Of a stretch of 64,000 nt of DNA, positions 52,285 to 64,000 are shown one piece after another. The DNA is from Longilinea sp035560795 (GTDB taxonomy: Bacteria > Chloroflexota > Anaerolineae > Anaerolineales > Anaerolineaceae). The notes below the pieces were generated by a model that worked only from the letters and a program-made list of their open reading frames with translations, did no database searches and was not told the DNA's origin. Position numbers and translations under genes: made by a program. Every line of letters begins with the position of its first letter. The stretch's first letter is position 1. Where the stretch lies: contig DATMYV010000012.1 of NCBI GenBank assembly GCA_035560795.1, positions 62,001 through 126,000 of the forward strand. Reading direction: 5' to 3'.

Positions 52285-55197
52285 TCATTTCTTGTTCGGC
52301 TTTTTTGGAGCCGGTGGTTTTTTTGTCGTGACTGTTTTACTATTTCCGCTACTACCGGTTGATTTCTTCTTTGCTGGCGTGGTTGGCTTGGATTTGGCAG
52401 GTTTGTCGATGGCAACTGAGGTCGGTTTCGGTTTGGCAGGTTTCTTCACGGCAGGTTGTTGGGTCAATTTGGCCTTGGAATTACCAGCGGTCTGGCTGTT
52501 TTTCTTGACAGGCTTTTTTTCCTTTGCTGCCTCGGTATTTTTGGCAGCAGTCTTCTTCTCGGTTAGCAAGGCCGGTTGATCGACTGCTTTCCTTGTGAGT
52601 CTGGCTGTGGTTTTCGCCGCAGCTGGTTTGGTTGCCGGTTTTGCCTTATCGTTTTTTGGTTCTTTTTCAATGCCATTCGTTGCCAAACTCAGGAGGGCTG
52701 GCTGTTCGATAGGCTGCTGTTTGGTATCCGCTTTTGGTTTTATCCCGGCTTGTTTTCCTTCCCAAAATTCCAGACTATCGAAAACCGTTGTGAGTCCAAG
52801 AGCGGCATCTCCAGTTTTTACGGGGACCAATTCCCTGCCCACCCCTCCGCGTTTGCCAGCGGTTATCTCGTCAACCCGCACCTGTTTCGCGGCCAACACT
52901 TGCATGTGAATCCAACCAGTAGTGTTCTTCTTTCCCGTCAAACCGCCAACCAAATCCGTGCGTGGCGGCAATTTGCAGGCAATCACCCCCTGTCCGTATC
53001 GCCCCTGGAGCGGGAAATCATCCACTGCAATGCGCCAACCCAAACCATTCGATGCCAGCAGCAAGATCTCAGCTCCGGATTTTACGGGTTGAGCCGTACA
53101 GACCACGTCATTTGGCGATAATTTGATGCCGCTCACGCCGCCAGCCACCAGCCCCATCGGCCTGACATCCTTTTCAGTGAATCGAATTGCCATTCCGCGG
53201 GAGGTTAAGAACAGGATATCGTCATCGCCTTTAGTCAAGAATACCCAACCCAGCAAATCTTCGTTATCCACTTTGATGAGCGTGAAAGCTTGGGAGGAAG
53301 GGCCGGGCAATTCATTGACCGATGTTTTCTTAATCATGCCGTTTTGGCTCACCGCGGCGATAAAGCGCTCATTGTCTTTATCACGCTGCATCGGCATCGA
53401 AAATGCCCCAACCAGCATGGTGCTTTCATCCAGAGGTGCGACCTTATAGAATGGCACGCCGTCGCTAAATCTCTCCACTTCTGGCAGCGTGTGCAGTGCG
53501 ATTGCGGCTGTTTTTCCGTCCTGGTCTACCAGATAGAGAGTTTGGTGGGTATCAGCCCTCAGAAGAAATCGCGGTGCTTCACGCCCGCTCACCCTCGGCA
53601 AGTCATCACCGTTGGATCGACCAACGAGACCTTCGGTTGTAATCCCCACCCAAACAACCTGCGCCGGGGTCACATCGGTTGCCGTCAAGCGGTCAACGGC
53701 TGCCTCGCCTTCTTTTAAGGAAACGATCTGCGTCCGCCTGCGGTCTCCATAGGAGGATTTCATCGCAAGCAATTCCTGCTCGATCACGAGCCGCATTTTC
53801 TTGGGTAGTTTTAGCAGCGATTCCAATTCTTGAATCTGCGCCATCAAGTCTTTATACTCGTCCTCGATCTTTTTCCGCTCCAGCGCGGCCAGGCGGCGCA
53901 GCGGCATTTCCAAAATCGCATGGGCTTGAATATCGCTTAATGAAAAGCGTTTCATCAACCGCGCGTGCGCTGTTTCAACATCCGGAGCGGCGCGGATGAT
54001 GGCAATTACTTCATCCAGGTGCTTGATGGCAATGCGTAGCCCCTCCAGAATGTGCGCCCGTGCCTTGGCTCTTGCAAGATCAAATTCTGTTCGCCGGCGG
54101 ACAACCTCCAGTCTGTGCTCCAGGTAGACCCGCAATGCCTGTTTCAGTGACAATAAGTGCGGTTCATTATCGACTAAAGCCAACAGGTTAATACTGATGG
54201 TGGATTGGAGCGGAGTGCGTTTATATAATTCGCGCAATAGATTGTTTTCGACAGCCGCCTTTGACAACTCAATGACAATGCGCATCCCGTGGCGGTCTGA
54301 TTCATCGCGCAGGTCGCTAATGCCTTCCAGAGTGCCCTCGCGCACTAATTCAGCAATGCGTTCAACCAGCGCCGACTTGTTCACCTGATAAGGCAGCTCG
54401 TTGATAATTATGCGGCTCTTACCGCGTCCCATATCCTCAAGATGAACGCGACCGCGCACGGTAACCCGGCCTTTTCCAGTAGCATAAGCGCTGAGCAATT
54501 CGTTCGACTCGTGCTCCTGTAAAATAATACCGCCGGTCGGAAAATCGGGTCCCTTTACAAAATGCATCAGATCATTGATCGAGACATCGTCCAGTTTGTC
54601 CCAACCTTGCAACATGAAGATCAATGCATCGACAACTTCCGAAAGGTTGTGGGGAGGGATGCTGGTGGCCATACCAACAGCAATGCCAGTAGCGCCGTTG
54701 ACCAGTAAATTGGGCACTGCGGCCGGGAGCACTTCCGGTTCATCGAGCGTGCCATCGAAATTGCGTCCAAAATTGACGGTAGCTCGATCAATTTGATTGA
54801 GCAGTTCAATTGCAAAAGGCGTCAGACGGGCTTCGGTATACCTCATCGCCGCTGGCGGATCGCCGTCGACGCTGCCAAAATTGCCCTGGCCGTCAATGAG
54901 CATATTACGCATGGAGAAATCCTGCCCCAGGCGTGCCATGGCTTCATACACTGCCATATCGCCGTGCGGGTGGTATTTTCCCAGCACTTCACCCACAATT
55001 CTGGCGGACTTTTTATATGCCGAATCAGAACGTATCCCCATATCATACATGGCATATAAAATACGGCGTTGGACCGGTTTCAGACCGTCACGTGCATCCG
55101 GCAGCGCTCGGGCGATAATTACGCTCATGGCGTAATCCAGATAGGACTGCTGCATTTCGTGGTCGATATCTACTTTGCGAATCTGGCCAATTTCCAT
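52285..55197 (-). CDS. gyrA: DNA gyrase/topoisomerase IV subunit A with long lysine-rich tail
   Basis: 970 residues. The breakage-reunion core is complete, with catalytic Tyr120 in AAMRYTEARL. The quinolone region reads HPHGDMAVYE: Met81 at the position of E. coli Ser83 and Glu85 at that of Asp87. The C-terminal propeller runs to about 817. A GyrA-box-like GKRGGVG (781-787) is in its last blade; the usual first-blade position lacks one. Residues 818-970 are low-complexity, with 37 lysines in 153 residues plus Pro, Ala and Thr, like an H1 histone tail. GyrA is favoured over ParC by this box, but ParC remains possible. gyrB is not in the window. GGAGAT precedes the ATG. Confidence 0.88.
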   Translation of the reverse strand: MEIGQIRKVDIDHEMQQSYLDYAMSVIIARALPDARDGLKPVQRRILYAMYDMGIRSDSAYKKSARIVGEVLGKYHPHGDMAVYEAMARLGQDFSMRNMLIDGQGNFGSVDGDPPAAMRYTEARLTPFAIELLNQIDRATVNFGRNFDGTLDEPEVLPAAVPNLLVNGATGIAVGMATSIPPHNLSEVVDALIFMLQGWDKLDDVSINDLMHFVKGPDFPTGGIILQEHESNELLSAYATGKGRVTVRGRVHLEDMGRGKSRIIINELPYQVNKSALVERIAELVREGTLEGISDLRDESDRHGMRIVIELSKAAVENNLLRELYKRTPLQSTISINLLALVDNEPHLLSLKQALRVYLEHRLEVVRRRTEFDLARAKARAHILEGLRIAIKHLDEVIAIIRAAPDVETAHARLMKRFSLSDIQAHAILEMPLRRLAALERKKIEDEYKDLMAQIQELESLLKLPKKMRLVIEQELLAMKSSYGDRRRTQIVSLKEGEAAVDRLTATDVTPAQVVWVGITTEGLVGRSNGDDLPRVSGREAPRFLLRADTHQTLYLVDQDGKTAAIALHTLPEVERFSDGVPFYKVAPLDESTMLVGAFSMPMQRDKDNERFIAAVSQNGMIKKTSVNELPGPSSQAFTLIKVDNEDLLGWVFLTKGDDDILFLTSRGMAIRFTEKDVRPMGLVAGGVSGIKLSPNDVVCTAQPVKSGAEILLLASNGLGWRIAVDDFPLQGRYGQGVIACKLPPRTDLVGGLTGKKNTTGWIHMQVLAAKQVRVDEITAGKRGGVGRELVPVKTGDAALGLTTVFDSLEFWEGKQAGIKPKADTKQQPIEQPALLSLATNGIEKEPKNDKAKPATKPAAAKTTARLTRKAVDQPALLTEKKTAAKNTEAAKEKKPVKKNSQTAGNSKAKLTQQPAVKKPAKPKPTSVAIDKPAKSKPTTPAKKKSTGSSGNSKTVTTKKPPAPKKPNKK

Positions 55198-55262
55198 TTA
55201 CGATCTCCGATGTGAGTATCGAACGCATTACTCAAACAATTAATCATTTTACTTGAAATCAA

Positions 55263-55293
55263 AAGAGCCTGCGGAATTTACTCGCAGGCTCTT
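55263..55293 (-). terminator. Rho-independent terminator of rpoC
   Basis: An 11-bp stem (AAGAGCCTGCG) with a 9-base loop and a T-rich tail on the minus strand, 18 bases after the rpoC stop and before gyrA. It separates the two transcripts. Confidence 0.88.
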
Positions 55294-55310
55294 ATTCAGT
55301 TGATTAAGAC

Positions 55311-59543
<4,233 letters not shown>

Positions 59544-59674
59544 TAAAATCGCCTCCTGAACTGAGAACCGTGAAGAGATGAATTATGATTCCTTAACCAA
59601 TTTCAGCGCACAGGTTTTTCTCGCTGGCGCTGGTAATCTAGTCAATGGCAGATATAGCACACATGCAAACGGAC

Positions 59675-59701
59675 ATTATAACACAAATTCTCTTCCGTCA
59701 A
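59675..59701 (-). promoter_or_regulatory. Promoter of rpoC
   Basis: TTGACG (59696-59701) and extended -10 TGTTATAAT (-10 at 59675-59680), with a 15-base spacer. It gives a leader of roughly 120 bases before the GTG start. Confidence 0.75.
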
Positions 59702-59753
59702 TCATTAACTTTTCAATTTTCTCTTGATTTGTATGAGAGATTTTTAACCTTTT

Positions 59754-62700
59754 TTAGAAACCACCTGGAAGCGGTTCGGCGGGGATTTCGAAATAGAAAA
59801 TACTCCCCCGCCCCAGTTGGCTTTCAACCCAGACGCGTCCCTTGTGGCGTTCAGCAATGGATTTGACAATCGCCAGGCCTAACCCTGTCCCACGCTGTTG
59901 ATAAGCTTCCCTGCGGCCGCTGCGGTAAAACTTCTCAAATAACCGTGGCAAATCCAACGGGGCGATACCAATGCCGTTATCCTGTACTTCAAAGACCACG
60001 CTTTGTGAATGGCGTACCAGGCGCACCTTGACCTGCCCATTCGTCTGGGCATATTTGACTGCATTATCAACCAGATTGTAAAATGCCTGTTGAATCAGGG
60101 CAGGATCTGCATTCACAGTCATTGGGCGCATTTCCTGCGTATCCAAAGCCAGCGTAATATTGTTCTGCACCGCTTGCGGCTGCAGCGAAGTCATCACCTG
60201 ATCGACAATTTCATTCAGGTTTACTTTTTCCGAACGCAAGCCTATCCCGGTCTCGATCCGGCCAAGGTCAAGCAGGTTGTTCACCAGACGGGTCATGTTT
60301 TCGACGCCCAACATGATCTTCTTGGTATAACTTTGCTGCTGGTCGTTGAGTTCGCCAACCATTTGCAGCATGGCTGAATAACCCTTCATTAAGGTCAGCG
60401 GAGAGCGCAGATCGTGACTGACCGTTGAAACAAACTCCGTCTTGATCGCATCCAATTCCTTAAATTGGGTAATATCCTGCAGGATGACGATCTTTCCAAC
60501 CCGGCGGGATTCTGCTGCCACTGGCGAAACGCTGGCATGGTAAACCTTATTGCCTGGCAGGGTAACCTCGCGCGATTGAATTCGCTCATTGAGAGGTACT
60601 TTTGCCAGATTCAACAAATCAGGAACTGCCAGGACTTCATCCATTGTTTTCCCTGAGGTTGCTGAATTAATCAGGCCTGGGGTTTGCATGGCAGCCGGGT
60701 TCACCAGCAAGAGCCGGCCTTGCTCATCAAATACCAGCACCGGTTCCGGGGTGGAATACAGTACTGCTTCCAACCGTTGCCGGCCGATTTCAGCCGTGGC
60801 ATATAGGCTCGAGTTGGCTGCTGCCAGGGCAGACTGCGCCGTCAGCGTCGACAGGAATCGGATATTTTCCTCGGTAAATTGGCGCGGCGTGTCATAGCCA
60901 ATCCATAAAGCACCGAAGAACTGGGATTCATGATAAATCGGCATTCCCAGCAAGGCCGCCGGGGCGCGCTGCCCAGGCGTGATATTCAGACGACGCATCC
61001 TAGCCATATTGGGCACTACTAACATTTCCGTGCGTTGTACCTGTTCGATAACCAGAGAGTCGAGACCGGAATAAATCTCGGCAGCCGGACCAGCGCTGAA
61101 CGACACCGGTTGCCCGGTTTCCTGGTCTAGTGAGACAGGCCGGACCAGCACCATGCGGACGGCCGACACGCCATCCCCGAGGGCAGCCTTTAGAATTGGC
61201 TGAACCGCTTTTTCAATGTTGAGGTTGGCAGCAACACCCTGGCTTACTTCCAGCAATCGGTTGAGTTCCAGCAAACGCGCCTTAAGACTCAAACGCATAC
61301 GCTCGAATGCATTGCTCAATTGCCCCACTTCATCCACGCCTGATACCATTAACGGAGAATTGAGCTGGCCTTGAGAAATCATGGTCGCCTGCTGCGAAAG
61401 CGTCCGTAGGGTTGTGGTAACACCCCGCAGGCTGAAACGCAGCAGCAGATATACCACTACTGTGATTCCCAAAAGAATCAGCAATAGCGGAATGGCTATG
61501 CTTAGAGCAAGTCTTTGTACCCTTTCACTTGGCAGGCTTACAACAACGGTCCAAGGCCGCCCGGTGATGGGCTGCGAATAAACCATCCGCCGCGTGCCCA
61601 GTTGTGAAGTCTCCTCGAAGAAATCGGCGGACTCAGGAACGACTCCAAGATAATCGCTCATCACCAGCGATGAATTTTCAAGCGTGTAATACAAAACTTT
61701 ATTATTCTCGTCGAGAATACTGCCTTCACCGCCCATTTCCTGGAGTTTCTTAAGGGCCTGGATTGCCGGCAGGGTGAAAGGATTGGAGCGCAAATCCGTC
61801 CAACCCATCAGAACTCCCAGTGTCCGGCCTTCCGCATCCGCGATGGCAGCGACGAAAACAAACTGCGCTGATGTATCCCCTGTCACGGGATTGAGCGTGT
61901 AGGTTTGCACCGGAACGCCTTTAAAGGCCAGACCGGCGGCGACTTTCTCGCGTTCGCCCAGGGAAATTGATTGGCCGCCCGGCGCCAGGGCAATCAGATT
62001 GCCATCCTGACCAAGCAAACCTATTCGAGTAAAGAAAGGCAATGAACGCAGAATCCGCGATAGTTCAGCTTTTTGAGTATCTGCATCCAGGCCGATTAAT
62101 TCAGGCCGGGCCTGGTTAAGCAATAAACCCTGACCGCTCTCCAGGAAATACGGCAAGCTGTCCGAAACCACCTGGGCCGTACTTGAAAGGCGCTCGCGGA
62201 TCATCTCGCGGGCTGCATTCCCTGCAACAATCCAATCGCCGAACATCAAAGTTAAGAGCAAAACCAGAATTAACGGGAAAGTCCAGAAGAAAAATCGGGT
62301 TTGCAGGCTGGTCTCTGCGGGCGAAGGGACCAACGGCCCTGACCGCCCCCATAATTTTGGGGTCAATAAATATACAGTTTCTGCCAGGATGCAAGCAACA
62401 ACGAGTTCAGCCGTTCGCGCCAGCAGCAGTATCCACGAGCCGGTCAGTGCGTAGTCGACCCGCACGGCCGCGTCGCCGGTTGAAGAAAAGAATGCCACAA
62501 TGATCGATATCGGGATATAGAAAATTCCAATTATTGCTGCAGCGCCAAGTGGATTGCGGAGAAAGTGATAAAAACTGGTCCGGTAGCGTTGCCGGACAGA
62601 TGCGCTAAAGATCATCGCAAAAATGGCGAATTCCAGCGGCGTAAAAGCACTGTGGGTTTCCCACAAGGCGAAGAATAAGCCACTCAATAAACCGATTACC

Positions 62701-63041
62701 ACGGACGGCAACGTGCCAAATAACCCCGCCGCTAAAACCCACGGCACTGCCATGAAAAACATCATAGCCGGCGTCGAAGATTCGACAGGAAGATTGGGCA
62801 ACGTCAGCGATTCATTACCCGGCAGCCGGATTCCGATAAAAAGTGCAGTGAATGGGACAGCCAACCCAAGCGCTGCCAACAACCACCAACGCTGTTTTAG
62901 TTTCCCATAACCGCGTTCCCACCAATGGCGCATCCCGACGATCAGAATCGCTAAAAGCAATACCCAACCGACCCAGCCGAGGACACCATGCGGCAGGTCA
63001 ATATAGGCGGTATCGGATATCAGGGTGAGAATATTCTGCAT
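59754..63041 (-). CDS. Large multi-domain sensor histidine kinase
   Basis: 1095 residues. Order: an N-terminal block with about seven hydrophobic segments (about 20-270), an outer sensor domain (about 285-550, dCache-like), a membrane helix (about 550-575), HAMP (about 578-630), GAF (about 645-790), PAS (about 800-860), HisKA with phospho-acceptor His876 in STVSHDLRSPL, and the ATPase domain with FYNLVDNAVKYA, DNGIGI and GTGLGLAIVK. The extra membrane block before the sensor domain is unusual in length. No response regulator lies in the window, so it is an orphan kinase. It senses something outside as well as, perhaps, a cytoplasmic ligand through GAF. Confidence 0.92.
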   Translation of the reverse strand: MQNILTLISDTAYIDLPHGVLGWVGWVLLLAILIVGMRHWWERGYGKLKQRWWLLAALGLAVPFTALFIGIRLPGNESLTLPNLPVESSTPAMMFFMAVPWVLAAGLFGTLPSVVIGLLSGLFFALWETHSAFTPLEFAIFAMIFSASVRQRYRTSFYHFLRNPLGAAAIIGIFYIPISIIVAFFSSTGDAAVRVDYALTGSWILLLARTAELVVACILAETVYLLTPKLWGRSGPLVPSPAETSLQTRFFFWTFPLILVLLLTLMFGDWIVAGNAAREMIRERLSSTAQVVSDSLPYFLESGQGLLLNQARPELIGLDADTQKAELSRILRSLPFFTRIGLLGQDGNLIALAPGGQSISLGEREKVAAGLAFKGVPVQTYTLNPVTGDTSAQFVFVAAIADAEGRTLGVLMGWTDLRSNPFTLPAIQALKKLQEMGGEGSILDENNKVLYYTLENSSLVMSDYLGVVPESADFFEETSQLGTRRMVYSQPITGRPWTVVVSLPSERVQRLALSIAIPLLLILLGITVVVYLLLRFSLRGVTTTLRTLSQQATMISQGQLNSPLMVSGVDEVGQLSNAFERMRLSLKARLLELNRLLEVSQGVAANLNIEKAVQPILKAALGDGVSAVRMVLVRPVSLDQETGQPVSFSAGPAAEIYSGLDSLVIEQVQRTEMLVVPNMARMRRLNITPGQRAPAALLGMPIYHESQFFGALWIGYDTPRQFTEENIRFLSTLTAQSALAAANSSLYATAEIGRQRLEAVLYSTPEPVLVFDEQGRLLLVNPAAMQTPGLINSATSGKTMDEVLAVPDLLNLAKVPLNERIQSREVTLPGNKVYHASVSPVAAESRRVGKIVILQDITQFKELDAIKTEFVSTVSHDLRSPLTLMKGYSAMLQMVGELNDQQQSYTKKIMLGVENMTRLVNNLLDLGRIETGIGLRSEKVNLNEIVDQVMTSLQPQAVQNNITLALDTQEMRPMTVNADPALIQQAFYNLVDNAVKYAQTNGQVKVRLVRHSQSVVFEVQDNGIGIAPLDLPRLFEKFYRSGRREAYQQRGTGLGLAIVKSIAERHKGRVWVESQLGRGSIFYFEIPAEPLPGGF

Positions 63042-63069
63042 TGAACAGCCAGTGCGCCCCCTTAAGATG

Positions 63070-63078
63070 ATTATAGCA
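63070..63078 (-). promoter_or_regulatory. Extended -10 promoter of the sensor kinase gene
   Basis: TGCTATAAT on the minus strand (-10 at 63070-63075), about 28 bases before the ATG. Confidence 0.6.
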
Positions 63079-63108
63079 TCCTAAGGAAATGATTGCACAA
63101 AATGTGCC

Positions 63109-64000
63109 TTATTTCACTTGAATTTTTGCCTTTCGATTATAAGAAGCCCAGGCCAGGCGGTAGACCAAAGACCCGGATCGCAATTTGCTGGTTTGTACTT
63201 TTTCCAGCCATTCGAATTCTTTATAGGATGCCTGCTCAAAACATTGTTCTGAAAGCACCCGCCGATTGGTTTTCGGGTTTTTTACCGCGTTCAGGAACAA
63301 TCCTTCCAAGAGGTCACGGTCCTGCCGAAAAAGTCCGATTCGGTGCGGATAATCCCGCAGGACAGATCGGTGCAATTTCTCGTGTTGCCACCATAACGCT
63401 TCCGGATTCATTTTTGCAGTTGGTTCCGGTCCAGTAGATGGCACGCCGGTGGAAATCCAAACCGGTTTGAAAACGGATGTGCACGGCGCTGCGGTAGCCG
63501 TCACCCAATAGGTCGGTTCCTCTCCAACAGTCAGGTGAGCAACAAGCGAACCGACTGTCTGGCTGTTGCGAACCGGTCCGAATCCGGCATGCATGCAAAC
63601 CTGTTGGTCAAAAATGGATCCATCAGGCGAATAAGGCTCTTCTGCCTTTCCATGAAAACGAAGCATATTCATACCATCATGGAGGGTCACATGAGGAATC
63701 TTTGACCGAAGAACTTCCGTTGTGCATTTTTGCCGGTCTCCCGCCTTACCGAACCGAGTAAAGACCGGCTCGGAATAGCATTTTGCAAAATCGAATTCCT
63801 CTCGCCGGTTGCACCAACCCCGTTCAACCGCGTAGTTGATTAAATTTGCTGATGCCAAATCCCAGCGGTTGCCGATCGTAATAGCATTGGAAATCGAACG
63901 GACATCCTTCACTTGTTCTGCAGCCCAATGCCTTCCGGCAGTCTCCAGCACCCAGGCCTCATTCAGGTCCGCAATCAGGAAACTGTTTTGGTAATAAAAC
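63109..64000 (-). CDS. Secernin/peptidase C69-like protein, 5' end missing
   Basis: The frame is open to the last base of the window (FLIADLNEAWVLETAGRHWA), so the gene starts beyond it; the CTG at 63951 is not a start. ETAGRHWAAEQV and SISNAITIG are typical of secernins and C69 dipeptidases, which belong to the Ntn-hydrolase superfamily. In that family the N-terminal cysteine is the nucleophile after processing; that part is outside the window. HGKAEEPYSPD and LWWQHEKLHR lie further on. Family members cleave dipeptides or are of unknown function. Confidence 0.8.
   Translation of the reverse strand, partial: FYYQNSFLIADLNEAWVLETAGRHWAAEQVKDVRSISNAITIGNRWDLASANLINYAVERGWCNRREEFDFAKCYSEPVFTRFGKAGDRQKCTTEVLRSKIPHVTLHDGMNMLRFHGKAEEPYSPDGSIFDQQVCMHAGFGPVRNSQTVGSLVAHLTVGEEPTYWVTATAAPCTSVFKPVWISTGVPSTGPEPTAKMNPEALWWQHEKLHRSVLRDYPHRIGLFRQDRDLLEGLFLNAVKNPKTNRRVLSEQCFEQASYKEFEWLEKVQTSKLRSGSLVYRLAWASYNRKAKIQVK

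Overview
The window looks like chromosomal DNA of a Chloroflexota bacterium, most likely class Anaerolineae. The reasons are the many lipoproteins and surface proteins with Thr/Pro-rich linkers, the GlyA-GcvT fusion, the FabL-type enoyl reductase, a zinc-ribbon/LysM protein, and an ROK-controlled maltodextrin ABC operon. This placement is inferred from protein character; no rRNA gene is present. Gene density is high, with about 47 protein genes and one tmRNA. I saw no CRISPR array, insertion sequence, prophage, tRNA or rRNA.

Layout. 1-6.1 kb: a 23S rRNA methyltransferase (cut by the window start), a pyruvate-kinase-like protein lacking its C-terminal domain, tmRNA (tag ANRTSYAAMPLAA), a Tat-exported L,D-transpeptidase, HemW and a zinc-ribbon/LysM membrane protein. 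6.1-16.6 kb: thioredoxin reductase, a class III aminotransferase, DUF309 plus FabL, tandem CapA-like lipoproteins, a thiolase, an AlkZ-related protein and a DUF429-like protein. 16.6-26.1 kb: a very large GH13 protein, a membrane protein, pterin dehydratase, then a leftward run of S51-like peptidase, fmt, panE-like and a neopullulanase-like GH13. 26.3-31.1 kb: a small redox pair, then a leftward set of membrane subtilase, ECF sigma factor, DegV and a small membrane protein that may be an anti-sigma factor. 31.3-38.7 kb: a lipase, the GlyA-GcvT fusion, a PLP aminotransferase and a TGS-uridine kinase.

38.9-47.7 kb is a leftward carbohydrate operon: ROK regulator, sugar-binding lipoprotein, two permeases, a GH13 lipoprotein, and a GT-C membrane glycosyltransferase fused to a beta-propeller. 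It carries no ATPase gene. 47.9-52.2 kb holds DUF4230, a PhnD-type lipoprotein, a SanA-like protein, an HD protein and a TIM-barrel/NTF2 fusion. 52.3-64 kb holds core information genes read leftward: gyrA with a long lysine-rich tail, rpoC standing apart from rpoB, a 1095-residue sensor kinase, and a partial secernin-type dipeptidase.

How it fits together. Three GH13 proteins and the ABC operon point to use of external alpha-glucans. The ROK regulator has candidate AT-rich operators at its own promoter. The GlyA-GcvT fusion and the next aminotransferase suggest one-carbon and amino-acid metabolism. Clear sigma-70 promoters occur throughout, and at least four genes have a -10 box only 6-7 bases before the start codon, which suggests leaderless transcripts. 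I found no defence system; the most unusual material is a set of domain fusions and the ECF-DegV-membrane protein operon.
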